A stretch of 64,000 nt of DNA from an uncultured Clostridia bacterium. GTDB lineage: Bacteria; Bacillota; Clostridia; Christensenellales; Borkfalkiaceae. The notes below the pieces were generated by a model that was not told the origin of the DNA, did not search any database, and saw only the letters and a program-made list of their open reading frames with translations. Shown here one piece after another: positions 28,141 to 35,782 of this stretch (its first letter is position 1; the number at the start of each line of letters is the position of its first letter). The stretch is taken from positions 62,001-126,000 of the forward strand of contig CANQFB010000003.1 in assembly GCA_947598205.1 (NCBI GenBank), in the 5' to 3' direction. The position numbers and the translations under genes are program-made.

Positions 28141-28781
28141 CAAGCTCGCTCTTCGACGTCTTTTCCGAAATCGACCCGAAATTTATCGAGGAGGCCGCGG
28201 AATTTTCCCCCGTTTCGGGAAGGAGGCCTTCGCGCAAGGCGATCGCCTCGGCCGTCGCGGCGGCCGCGCTGGCCGTCGCCATCGTCCCCACCGCCATCAT
28301 CGTTTCGCAAAAGTCTCCTTCGCCGCAAGTTCCGCCCGTCGTCGATACGCCCATCGATCCCGATACGCCGCCTATCGACCCCGATACGCCGCCCGCTCCC
28401 GGAGATCAAGATCCCCCCTCTGCGGTCGCGCCCATGAGCCTCGGCGAGACGCGCACCCTCGCTTCGGGGACGGAAATTTTCTACCGCGCAAAGACCGACC
28501 ATTCCGTCACGATCTCCCTGCAGAAGAAGGACGATGCGCCCGTCTATCTCCGCCTCGCGGGAAGAAACGGCCTTAACGCCTACTATGCCTCGAACGATCC
28601 CCGCTATGCAGGCGAGGGCGTGTGCGTGGAAGACGGCCTGACATTCACCGTAAACGGCAGGGCGGGCGAATTCCCCTCCGCCGCGGGAGAGTATGAGATC
28701 GTCATCGACTACTCCCCCATGCGCGCGCTCTGCACCTCTCTCGGCGAACTCTACACCTCCCTCTGTGCCTTCTTCCTGTAG
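28137..28781 (+). CDS. Probable membrane-bound anti-sigma factor
   Basis: A 214-residue protein with a short cytoplasmic part (1-33), one membrane helix (about 34-57) and a proline/aspartate spacer with a PIDPDTPP repeat (about 66-86). A C-terminal extracellular beta-type domain follows, with paired cysteines near 162 and 200. The 4-bp overlap with the sigma gene, the single helix and the short N-terminal cytoplasmic segment suggest an anti-sigma factor with an outside sensor. No zinc-type ZAS motif (HxxxCxxC) is seen, so the mode of sigma binding is unclear. Confidence 0.6.
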   Translation: MTSSLFDVFSEIDPKFIEEAAEFSPVSGRRPSRKAIASAVAAAALAVAIVPTAIIVSQKSPSPQVPPVVDTPIDPDTPPIDPDTPPAPGDQDPPSAVAPMSLGETRTLASGTEIFYRAKTDHSVTISLQKKDDAPVYLRLAGRNGLNAYYASNDPRYAGEGVCVEDGLTFTVNGRAGEFPSAAGEYEIVIDYSPMRALCTSLGELYTSLCAFFL

Positions 28782-28807
28782 CCCCCGAACGAACCCGCAA
28801 ATGTTGA

Positions 28808-28843
28808 GCGGCGCGTTGCAAATTGCAACGCGCCGCATTTTTT
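28808..28843 (+). terminator. Terminator after the sigma/anti-sigma operon
   Basis: A perfect 14-bp inverted repeat starting GCGGCGCGTTGCAA is followed by ATTTTTTATTTT. Confidence 0.9.
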
Positions 28844-28879
28844 ATTTTGTTTTTTGCGAAGACTTGACGCCCATGTCTT

Positions 28880-28904
28880 CGCCCGAGGCGGTACGCCTCG
28901 GGCG
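28880..28904. repeat. Perfect 11-bp palindrome in intergenic region
   Basis: CGCCCGAGGCG-gta-CGCCTCGGGCG, just downstream of the convergent lipoprotein gene. It may serve as its terminator, though a T-run is missing. Confidence 0.6.
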
Positions 28905-28919
28905 GATAGTTTATAACCC

Positions 28920-29708
28920 TTATTCCGCGCTCATATCGGGCAAGGTCACCGTCTGCCCGCCGTAGGTGAAGACAAAATCTACCGTAGCCCCTTGAGAAAC
29001 TGTAATCCCATCCATCATATTAACATAAAATTCCGCATGGCCCCCTGCCAGTCTGCCGTCCTTGAATTTTAAGATTGATCTATCGTATCCATAATCTAGA
29101 TCGTCGTCATATCCATCGTGAAATTCCTCCTCCCACTTATAGCCCTTGTTCTCCTCACTATATTCATATCCATAAAAGGACTTGGGCCTTTCCGTCCCGA
29201 AAATCAAGTTCTCTATGATTTCGGTAATAGAATCACTTTTATAAATATCTATGAAATCGTCAATCCCAACATCCGATGTGATCCATTGTCCCTTTTCATT
29301 CTTTTCATATTGAAGCTCATTGGTAAAATCAATATAGTATTCTTTTATGGTTGCAGGATAGTTACCATGGATATTATCTTTTGCCTTTCTTTTTTCAGCA
29401 CAATAAAGTTTTCCATCCTCATAAATGAGCAAAGTGTTCGAAACGCCTGTACCTTTAAGGCCTTGAGTCATGCCCTCCATTAAATCATCTCCCCAATAAT
29501 CTTCCGTAAATTTAAGGGTATATTCAAGTTTGAAATTTGTAAAATTTTCTTCCGCAAAGGCCGCATCCCACTCTTCCTCGGTGACAATATCCGATACGAT
29601 ATCTTTTGAGCTTACGTCTCCCCATCCATCGCCGCCGCAGGCCGCCATGGGAAGAGCGAGACTTGCCGCCATCAAGGTTGCAACGATTGAAGTAAAAAGT
29701 TTTTTCAT
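28920..29708 (-). CDS. Uncharacterised lipoprotein under XRE-type control
   Basis: A 262-residue lipoprotein with signal MKKLFTSIVATLMAASLALP and lipobox MAAC. The mature part is acidic and rich in Tyr and Gly (for example the YDDDLDYGYD segment near residue 210) and has no recognised family. Base composition is visibly more AT-rich than its neighbours, suggesting transfer. It is transcribed divergently from a 71-residue XRE regulator. Its consensus promoter is covered by operator-like palindromes, so it is almost certainly repressed by that regulator. Confidence 0.75.
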   Translation of the reverse strand: MKKLFTSIVATLMAASLALPMAACGGDGWGDVSSKDIVSDIVTEEEWDAAFAEENFTNFKLEYTLKFTEDYWGDDLMEGMTQGLKGTGVSNTLLIYEDGKLYCAEKRKAKDNIHGNYPATIKEYYIDFTNELQYEKNEKGQWITSDVGIDDFIDIYKSDSITEIIENLIFGTERPKSFYGYEYSEENKGYKWEEEFHDGYDDDLDYGYDRSILKFKDGRLAGGHAEFYVNMMDGITVSQGATVDFVFTYGGQTVTLPDMSAE

Positions 29709-29727
29709 AATTTTTCTCCTTTTGAAA

Positions 29728-29800
29728 TATAGAAATTTCTATAAATTATTATAATACAGAAATTTCGATATGTCAACAGTAAAAGTTAGAAAATTCTATA
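29728..29800. promoter_or_regulatory. Three operator boxes between lipoprotein and XRE genes
   Basis: Box 1, TATAGAAATTTCTATA (29728-29743), is a perfect palindrome. Box 2, TACAGAAATTTCGATA (29755-29770), and box 3, GTTAGAAAATTCTATA (29785-29800), are close relatives. Centres are 27 and 30 bp apart. Box 2 fills the spacer of the lipoprotein promoter, box 1 lies just downstream of its -10, and box 3 overlaps the TATAAT (29799-29804) of the regulator gene. Confidence 0.8.
29748..29776 (-). promoter_or_regulatory. Consensus SigA promoter of lipoprotein gene
   Basis: On the minus strand TTGACA (29776-29771), a 17-bp spacer and TATAAT (29753-29748). Both hexamers are perfect, which makes sense for a promoter held off by a repressor. 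Confidence 0.9.
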
Positions 29801-29810
29801 TAATATTTTT

Positions 29811-30026
29811 ATGGAACAGGGGTTCAAAGAGATCTTACGGGATTTCCTAAAAGAAAACGGCTTAACGCAAATTGATTTTGCACAAAAAGTCGGCGTGAAA
29901 CAGGGGCAAGTTTCTGAATGGCTCAAAGGTAAGGCAAAGCCGGGATACGATTCCCTGAAAGCAATGTGCCTCGCCTTTTCCGTCCCCGCGGATTACTTTT
30001 TGGGAATTACCGAACTTTATCAATAA
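29811..30026 (+). CDS. XRE-family transcriptional regulator (HTH only)
   Basis: A 71-residue protein that is almost entirely a Cro/C1-type helix-turn-helix: LTQIDFAQKVGVKQGQVSEW followed by LKGKAKPGYDSLKAMCLAF. There is no extra effector domain, so any signal must act on abundance or through a partner. It probably binds the three AGAAATTTCT-type boxes between it and the divergent lipoprotein gene and controls both. The low GC matches the lipoprotein gene, so the two look like one transferred module. Confidence 0.9.
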   Translation: MEQGFKEILRDFLKENGLTQIDFAQKVGVKQGQVSEWLKGKAKPGYDSLKAMCLAFSVPADYFLGITELYQ

Positions 30027-30031
30027 AAATT

Positions 30032-30072
30032 ACCGCCGACGCGGACATGGTGTCCCCGTCGGCGGTGTTTTT
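30032..30072 (+). terminator. Terminator after XRE gene, containing a GCGGACATGG word
   Basis: ACCGCCGACG / CGTCGGCGGT plus an inner GGACA / TGTCC pair, then seven T with one interruption. Confidence 0.85.
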
Positions 30073-30250
30073 TATGTTTGGTGGCACGGCTATGCCGTGA
30101 CGGATGAGGGCAAAGCCCTACCCCATCCATGGGGGAGGGTGTCACGGCTATGCCGTGACGAGTGGGGGTCTTGCCCACCCCTTGAAGGGCTTTGACCCCT
30201 ATCAGTTATCCATAGGGTGACAGCTTCTCACTTGGAAAGGGAGATGCCCC
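30073..30250. repeat. Noncoding repeat mosaic
   Basis: CACGGCTATGCCGTGACG occurs twice (about 30077 and 30142), separated by hairpins such as AGGGC-aaa-GCCCT and CCCCATCCATGGGG. Then comes the TGACAGCTTCTC element shared with 13034-13076. GGTGGCACGGCT is also found inverted near 47100. No open frame is credible here. Confidence 0.6.
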
Positions 30251-30260
30251 TTTTCTCTCT

Positions 30261-31715
30261 TTACACGCTCTTCACTGCGCCCGCAAAGAGGGTGTTATCA
30301 TAACGGTCGGTCACGAGGAAGGCAAACGAGCGGTCTACGGAGAAATCTTCGTAGACGGGCGTCTCTTCGCCGGGGGCGGATGCGCCGGGGGCGGGCATGA
30401 CGGTGGTCGCCGCGCCCTCGATCCCGCGCAGATCGACCTTAAATTTGGCCACATGCCTTACGCCGCCGCAATGCGCCTCTCCCTCTTGGAGCAGGGCGGA
30501 GAAGTCGCATTCCGATCCGAACAGGGCGCGGATGCCCATCTCCTTCAAAATCTCCTCGAAGTCTTCATCGCATCTCGCCTCAAACACGGGAAGGAGAAGG
30601 CGGGTCATCACCTGACGTGTGCCGTCCCTGCCGCCGTAGTCCTTCGTCCCGTTGACAAGGGCGATGTTTTGGGGCGTGAAGATCTCTTCGACCTTCTTCC
30701 CCTCGTCGGGAAGGAGCACCTTCAGTTTATAGCCGTGGTATGTTTTCGCATAGAAGTAGCTGAAGCCGTCGCCGCGCGCCGCCTTTCCTTCGAGATAATA
30801 CGTCTGCATGCGCCGCACGCTCTTCGCCGTGCCGTCGGCAAGGAGGAAGGCCTTGGGCGCGCTCTCTTGAAGTTCCGCGCCCATCTCATTCCAGATGTCC
30901 TTCATATAGAGGGTGTTGACGAGTGCAAACACGGTGCTTTCGGGGAGCATGAAGCTCTGGTCGATGAGCCCCTTCGTCTCTTCCTTCACAAAGTCGCGCA
31001 CGGCCTTGTTCGCGGCGGCATTGTCCAACAGGAAATCGGCCGAATAGGCGGTGCAATAGAAGTCCTTCGCAAGATTTTTTAGGCCTTCATCGCGGACATG
31101 GGTGGCAGATACGGTATCTATCCACACGGAATTGGCAAGTTGCGCACACCCCATTTCGGTCTCCTCCGCCGCCCCTCCGATGAGCCGATAGAAGGAGGAG
31201 AAATTTGCGGCAAGCGTCGCTTCCGTCGTATGGAGCGTCGAAAGAAGTTCCCCCTTCGTCTCCCCCTGCGCACAGGCAGACGCCGTCGCAAGAGCGGTGT
31301 AGACGGAGGCGGGCGAGATCACAAAGTTGTCGCCGTCTGCTTCCTTTGCATGCGCGAGAAGGGCGCGGGCGGCAAGATCCTGCGAGAAACGATCTACCGT
31401 CGAAAGATAGGCCTCGAAGGCCTCGGAGGTTATGCTGTCAAAGGAGACGGGATCGGCATGCTTCGCCTTGGCAAGCAGTTGGGCGCCCTTTGCCGCATCG
31501 CCCGAACCTTGGCCGCCGTCATCGCCCTGTTCGCCGTGGCTTCCGCCGCCCGAAACAGGTTCGCCGTCGAGATCGCAAAGCCCGTCGCCGTTCAGATCGA
31601 CGTGCGTATGCCCTTCCCCCGCATTTTCGCGGCCGTTCGAACCGCATCCGGCGAGCAAACCCGCCGCCATCACGACCCCGCTCAAGAGGGCGAGAACGCG
31701 CAAACTTCTCTTCAT
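30261..31715 (-). CDS. Serpin-type protease inhibitor lipoprotein
   Basis: Serpins trap serine or cysteine proteases by a suicide reaction. The 484-residue protein has a lipoprotein signal ending LLAGC. A Gly-rich linker follows, with a DLNGDGLCDLDG segment resembling a calcium loop, and then a full serpin fold from about residue 105 (NFVISPASVYTALATASACA). Family marks include ANSVWID, FALVNTLYMKDIW and the C-terminal DRSFAFLVTDRYDNTLFAG. The reactive loop hinge reads GIEGAATTVM, followed by a long Pro/Gly loop of about 18 residues. The start at 31715 follows GAGGTGAT. Probable role: shielding surface proteins from host or neighbour proteases. Confidence 0.9.
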   Translation of the reverse strand: MKRSLRVLALLSGVVMAAGLLAGCGSNGRENAGEGHTHVDLNGDGLCDLDGEPVSGGGSHGEQGDDGGQGSGDAAKGAQLLAKAKHADPVSFDSITSEAFEAYLSTVDRFSQDLAARALLAHAKEADGDNFVISPASVYTALATASACAQGETKGELLSTLHTTEATLAANFSSFYRLIGGAAEETEMGCAQLANSVWIDTVSATHVRDEGLKNLAKDFYCTAYSADFLLDNAAANKAVRDFVKEETKGLIDQSFMLPESTVFALVNTLYMKDIWNEMGAELQESAPKAFLLADGTAKSVRRMQTYYLEGKAARGDGFSYFYAKTYHGYKLKVLLPDEGKKVEEIFTPQNIALVNGTKDYGGRDGTRQVMTRLLLPVFEARCDEDFEEILKEMGIRALFGSECDFSALLQEGEAHCGGVRHVAKFKVDLRGIEGAATTVMPAPGASAPGEETPVYEDFSVDRSFAFLVTDRYDNTLFAGAVKSV

Positions 31716-31909
31716 TGAGATCACCTCACATCGCAAAATTTACGGGCCGTTATGCCCGCTTCACCCATATTCTACCCGCTTCCGCCCCGAATGTCACAAA
31801 TTTCCGCATGATTTCTACCATTATGGAGGCGCGCGGGACGCACTTCGCACAAAAAAATTCTCTTGCGCAGGCTTTCGATAAAAAATTTATATTGAAGGGG
31901 CAAAAACGA

Positions 31910-31938
31910 TTGACAATTCCCGACGTATCCGTTAAAAT
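31910..31938 (+). promoter_or_regulatory. SigA-type promoter for the tRNA operon
   Basis: TTGACA, a 17-bp spacer and TAAAAT, 29 bp before the first tRNA. The roughly 170 bp between this promoter and the serpin start show nothing else recognisable. Confidence 0.85.
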
Positions 31939-31966
31939 GAAAAAGCTATCCAAACGGATAGGACAT

Positions 31967-32043
<77 letters not shown>

Positions 32044-32048
32044 TTTAT

Positions 32049-32125
32049 GGCGATGTAGCTTAGTTGGTTAGAGCGATCGGTTCATACCCGATAGGTCAGC
32101 GGTTCGACTCCACTCATCGCTACCA
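32049..32125 (+). tRNA. Elongator tRNA-Met (CAU)
   Basis: 77 nt with CCA encoded; anticodon loop TTCATAC. The body GGCGATGTAGCTTAGTTGG resembles clostridial elongator Met rather than tRNA-Ile2. The T-stem AGCGG/CCACT has a C-A mismatch at its middle pair, where CCGCT would be expected. Confidence 0.88.
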
Positions 32126-32157
32126 AAAAAACTTCGGCTGCGGCCGATCGAATATAT

Positions 32158-32232
32158 GGCCCCATGGTCAAGCGGTTAAGACACCACCCTTTCACGGTGG
32201 TATCATGGGTTCGAATCCCGTTGGGGTCACCA
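32158..32232 (+). tRNA. tRNA-Glu (UUC)
   Basis: 75 nt with CCA encoded; anticodon loop CTTTCAC in a CCACC/GGTGG stem; acceptor GGCCCCA / TGGGGTC. Confidence 0.95.
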
Positions 32233-32233
32233 A

Positions 32234-32273
32234 AGAAATTGCTCACTCTTTTGAGTGGGTAATTTCTTTTGTG
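32234..32273 (+). terminator. Terminator of the tRNA operon
   Basis: AAAGAAATTGCTCACTC / GAGTGGGTAATTTCTTT stem with a TTTT loop and trailing T. Confidence 0.85.
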
Positions 32274-32535
32274 GGAAGCCAATGGATAACAGAAGAACCC
32301 ATCGGGTTACTTCGCCTTCGGCTCGTGCCGACCTTGGAAAAAATAAGAATGCGGTCGGGACGCCCCGCGCGCAGCTCCTATTTGTAGACTAAGCGCGGCA
32401 CGAGGCGCTCTGCGCCGATGTGATCGGTTGCGGACATCGAAACTGCAAAAGCGGACCTGATCCCTTGGGAAAACGGTCTTTTATTTTGCAAAACTTCTCA
32501 TTCGGCAGGAATTACGGTTTGTCAAACGATGGCGG

Positions 32536-32564
32536 TTGCAATTTGCGGGCGGGCGTGATATAAT
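32536..32564 (+). promoter_or_regulatory. SigA-type promoter for bile salt hydrolase gene
   Basis: TTGCAA, a 17-bp spacer and TATAAT, giving a leader of about 100 nt. The remainder of the 440-bp gap (32233-32672) shows no gene or known RNA that I can recognise. Confidence 0.8.
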
Positions 32565-32672
32565 GGAGGTAAAAGCGCAAAGTGAAAAAAATGCGGTAAA
32601 ATGCGGCACGGCGGAGATGACGCGGCATAGAAGCGGGCCGCACGAGGAAAACTACTTTCGGAGGACTTGCTT

Positions 32673-33647
32673 ATGTGTACATCGATTTCGTGGACGAAGG
32701 GCGCGCACTACTTCGGGCGCAATCTCGATCTCGAGGGTTCGTTCGGCGAAGGCGTGACTGCCGTGCCGAGAAATTACGCATGGAAATTCAAAAAAATGGC
32801 GACGCCGCGCATCGGGAGGGCGATGATCGGTATGGCGACCGTGCAGGCGGGCGTACCCCTATTTTACGACGCCGTGAACGAAAACGGGCTATCCATGTCC
32901 GGGCTCAACTTCCCGAAAAACGCCGTCTACCTTAAACCCAACTCCAAAAAATACAACCTCGCGCCCTACGAGTTGATTCCCTATGTGCTCCTCACCTGCA
33001 AAAATCTTACGGAGGCGAAGGAGCTCGTGCGCGAGGTCAATCTCATAGACGAACCTTTCGGGAAGGGTTTGCCGCTCACCCCGCTTCACTTCATGATCTC
33101 GGATAAGACGGGAAGTCTTGTCGCCGAACCCACTGCGGACGGCCTCAAGGTCTACGAAAACCCCGTCGGCGTCCTCACCAACAATCCCCATTTTCCCATG
33201 CAACTTCAGCGGCTCAACGATTTTCTCAACCTCACCCCCTACGAACCCGTCAATCGCTTCTCCGAAAACGTCGATCTCGCAAGCTACAGCCGCGGCATGG
33301 GCGCCATCGGGCTTCCCGGCGACAGTTCTTCGGCCTCCCGCTTTGTCCGCGCCGTGTTCGCCCGCGCGAATATCGTCTCGGGGGAGAGCGAGGAGGAAAA
33401 GGTCGGGGCCTTCTTCCATATGCTCGAGAACGTCGCCATGGTGCGCGGGTGCGTGCGTCTGAAGGAAAATGTGTATGAAGAGACCGTCTATTCCTCCTGT
33501 TGCAATACGGATACGGGCGTCTACTATTACACGACCTATCAGGAACGCTCCATCCATGCCGTCGACCTGCATCGGATCGATTTGGAGGGTACCATGCCCG
33601 CGTTCTACCCCCTCGCAAGCACACAGACGATCAAATTCGAGAATTGA
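32673..33647 (+). CDS. Choloylglycine hydrolase family protein (bile salt hydrolase-like)
   Basis: An Ntn-hydrolase that would deconjugate glycine- or taurine-linked bile salts, or cleave N-acyl signals. Starting at the ATG at 32673 gives MCTSISWTKG, so the catalytic Cys2 becomes N-terminal after Met removal; the TTG two codons earlier would hide it. Conserved residues follow: Arg16 and Asp19 in GRNLDLE, Asn in NENGLSMSGLNFP, Asn in LTNNPHFPMQ, and Arg in SRFVRAVFAR. The 324 residues are family length. GGAGG precedes the start. Penicillin V acylases share this fold, so substrate preference is not certain. Confidence 0.92.
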   Translation: MCTSISWTKGAHYFGRNLDLEGSFGEGVTAVPRNYAWKFKKMATPRIGRAMIGMATVQAGVPLFYDAVNENGLSMSGLNFPKNAVYLKPNSKKYNLAPYELIPYVLLTCKNLTEAKELVREVNLIDEPFGKGLPLTPLHFMISDKTGSLVAEPTADGLKVYENPVGVLTNNPHFPMQLQRLNDFLNLTPYEPVNRFSENVDLASYSRGMGAIGLPGDSSSASRFVRAVFARANIVSGESEEEKVGAFFHMLENVAMVRGCVRLKENVYEETVYSSCCNTDTGVYYYTTYQERSIHAVDLHRIDLEGTMPAFYPLASTQTIKFEN

Positions 33648-33649
33648 AA

Positions 33650-33673
33650 AACGGCGCCCGTCCGGGCGCCGTT
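33650..33673. terminator. Bidirectional terminator
   Basis: AACGGCGCCCG-tc-CGGGCGCCGTT between convergent genes. Confidence 0.8.
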
Positions 33674-33686
33674 CCGTTATAGAAAT

Positions 33687-34679
33687 TTACAGAATATCGT
33701 GCATGACGGGATCGTAGAAGAGGGGCTCGATCTCCTCCTCCGCCGCAAAGGGCAAGATCCACATCAATTTGCACACCGTCGCCTCGAGCGTCATGCTGCG
33801 GGCCTCCAGAACGCGCCCCAACCCCTTGAGCTTCTGCCCCACCTCATAGGTATCGAGGGCGCTCCCTTCCCGCTCGACCTGCGTCGTGAAGACAACCGTC
33901 TTTCCGAGGGAGAGGAAGCACTCGAGGCGTTCCATCCACGCGCCGTAATCGGGCAGGCCGCCCATGCCGAAGGATTCGACGACGAGGGCGCTGCAATGCG
34001 CGTCGAGATAATCGAAGATGTCCGCCTTGAGCCCGGGGATGAGTTTTAAGACGAAGACGCCGTCGTCGAGCATGCGATAGAAGCGGGGCGGGCCCGAAGG
34101 CCTCGGCTCACGGATATAGTAGAAGGGCTTCCCCTCCTTTATGATGGCGATCTCGGGATAATCGATACTCGTGAAGGCGTTGAAACTGCGCGTGCGGGTC
34201 TTCTTTGCGCGGGTACCCAAAATGACCTTCCCGTCGAAGACGACGTGGATTCCGTGCGCTCCGCCGTCCGCGCAATAGGCGAAGGCGTCGATGAGATTCC
34301 TCCTCGCGTCGGAATCGCGCAGATAGACCGACTTCTGCGAACCAGTGAGGACGATGGGCTTCGCACTGTTCTGGATAAGATAGGAGAGCGCGGCGGCCGT
34401 GTAGGCCATCGTATCGGTGCCGTGGGTCACAACGAACCCGTCGTATTTTTCGTAGTTCTCCTCGACGATGCGCACGATCTCAAGCCAATGCGCGGGGCAG
34501 ATGTTGGTACTGTCGAGGTTGAACGGGGCGGCCGACTCCACGCGGGCGATGGAGGCGATCTCGGGCACGAACGAGAGAAGTTCGGCGGGCGAGAAGGAGG
34601 GCGCGAGCCCCCCCTGCGTAGGTTTGGAGGCGATGGTGCCGCCCGTCGCGATGAGTAAGATCTTCTTCATAAAAATCAT
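33687..34679 (-). CDS. L-asparaginase, type I
   Basis: Hydrolyses asparagine to aspartate and ammonia. The preferred start at 34679 (MIFMKKILLIATGGTIAS) has AAAGGGG 5 nt upstream, giving 330 residues; the far longer frame lacks support. Catalytic blocks are ATGGTIAS with the first Thr, and VVTHGTDTMAYTAAALSYL with the second Thr-Asp pair plus the family Lys further on. There is no signal peptide, so it is cytoplasmic. A 24-bp palindrome 66 bp upstream is shared with pdxS and suggests joint control. Confidence 0.93.
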   Translation of the reverse strand: MIFMKKILLIATGGTIASKPTQGGLAPSFSPAELLSFVPEIASIARVESAAPFNLDSTNICPAHWLEIVRIVEENYEKYDGFVVTHGTDTMAYTAAALSYLIQNSAKPIVLTGSQKSVYLRDSDARRNLIDAFAYCADGGAHGIHVVFDGKVILGTRAKKTRTRSFNAFTSIDYPEIAIIKEGKPFYYIREPRPSGPPRFYRMLDDGVFVLKLIPGLKADIFDYLDAHCSALVVESFGMGGLPDYGAWMERLECFLSLGKTVVFTTQVEREGSALDTYEVGQKLKGLGRVLEARSMTLEATVCKLMWILPFAAEEEIEPLFYDPVMHDIL

Positions 34680-34744
34680 TATATCCCCTTTCGGGAAAGT
34701 TTGCAAGCGTTTTGCGAAAATCACAAAAAACGGGCGCATGCGAC

Positions 34745-34768
34745 TTATTTCGACAAATATCGAAATAA
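34745..34768. promoter_or_regulatory. 24-bp palindromic operator upstream of asparaginase
   Basis: TTATTTCGA-caaata-TCGAAATAA, with perfect 9-bp arms. A near-identical site precedes pdxS at 37828-37851. An adjoining AAGGATAAATCCTT palindrome follows at 34768-34781. Confidence 0.75.
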
Positions 34769-34873
34769 AGGATAAATCCTTAAAATTTAATGATTTTTTT
34801 GCATTTTTCATAAAAAATGCTTAATGCATCCGAAAATAGGATATAATCGGAAGAGACACATGGAGGAGGCCCT

Positions 34874-35725
34874 ATGCCCGCAAGTATCACCCATGAGCTC
34901 GTCGCCGAAGAGGCGAAAGATCTCCTGCCCGCGGCGGCGCGGGAGACCGTTCTTGCCGCATTCGACTATTATATCCTCGGTGCGCAGGGCCCCGATCTCT
35001 TCTTTTTCTACAGGCCCTTTTCGGGGCGGGAAGAAAATCTCGGGCGGCTCTTACACAGGCGGCAGGTCTACAAGTTTTTCTCCGCGCTCGCGAAGGCTGT
35101 GCGCGGCCTTCCCCCCGATGCGGCCGAAAAGGCGCTCGCCTATTCGCTCGGGTTTTGTTCCCACCTCGCCGCCGACGTCGTGTTTCATCCCTTCGTCTAC
35201 AATTATCTCGCAAAGCACGGGGAGAAGAAGTACGACCATCAGAAGATCGAAAACGATTGGGACGTCTACTTTCTGCGGGAGCTCAAGAGCCGCTCCGCTC
35301 TCTCCCACAGCTACCCCTTCGACCTCGGCAAGATCGCGCGGGAAGGCGTCCTCTATGCCTTCCTCGAAGAGGTCTTTTCATGCCTCGGCGTGGATCTTCG
35401 GCCTGCCTCCTTCGGGCGCATGCTCCGCCGCTTCGGGCGCTATCTTTCCCACTTTCACAAGGGGGGTGCAAGGCCTTTGCGTCTTCTCGGCTTCGGCGCA
35501 CTCTACCCCCGCCCCGTGCCCGAACGCGCCTATCTCGGCGGCGAGAATTTTTCGCGCTATGCGGAGGGAGCGGCGGAGAATGCCGACGCGCTCTTTTTGC
35601 ATGCGGCGGAGGAGAGCGTTTCATGCATGGAGGCCTTTCTTGAAGCCTCATCCTCGGACATGCCCCTGCCGAAATCGCTCTTCTCAAGAAGTATGCACAG
35701 CGGAAAGAACATTCCTTCCGACTGA
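34874..35725 (+). CDS. Zinc-dependent phospholipase C-like protein
   Basis: A 283-residue protein of the PF00882-type family seen in many clostridia. The first Met is followed by PASITHELVAEEAKDLLP. GAQGPDLFFFYRPF carries the conserved Asp, and FCSHLAADVVFHPFVYNYLA carries the His/Asp metal ligands. No signal peptide is present, so unlike secreted alpha-toxins it is probably cytoplasmic and its substrate is unknown. GGAGGAGG precedes the ATG, and a TATAAT lies about 20 bp upstream without a good -35. Confidence 0.8.
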   Translation: MPASITHELVAEEAKDLLPAAARETVLAAFDYYILGAQGPDLFFFYRPFSGREENLGRLLHRRQVYKFFSALAKAVRGLPPDAAEKALAYSLGFCSHLAADVVFHPFVYNYLAKHGEKKYDHQKIENDWDVYFLRELKSRSALSHSYPFDLGKIAREGVLYAFLEEVFSCLGVDLRPASFGRMLRRFGRYLSHFHKGGARPLRLLGFGALYPRPVPERAYLGGENFSRYAEGAAENADALFLHAAEESVSCMEAFLEASSSDMPLPKSLFSRSMHSGKNIPSD

Positions 35726-35732
35726 AAAAACG

Positions 35733-35770
35733 CCATGCGCCCGCCTGCTTGAAAGCAGGCGGGCGCATGG
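35733..35770. terminator. Bidirectional hairpin between PLC-like gene and queH
   Basis: CCATGCGCCCGCCTGC-ttgaaa-GCAGGCGGGCGCATGG, preceded by AAAAAA that gives a T-run for the minus strand. Confidence 0.85.
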
Positions 35771-35782
35771 CTTATGATCCCA

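Noticed and set aside
32049..32125. tRNA-Ile2 (CAU read as lysidine)
   Set aside because: TilS is encoded here, but the body sequence and the weak G-U first pair fit elongator Met better.
32274..32672. Hidden gene or structured RNA between tRNA-Glu and the bile salt hydrolase
   Set aside because: Frames there lack ribosome sites, and apart from the promoter I see no convincing fold.
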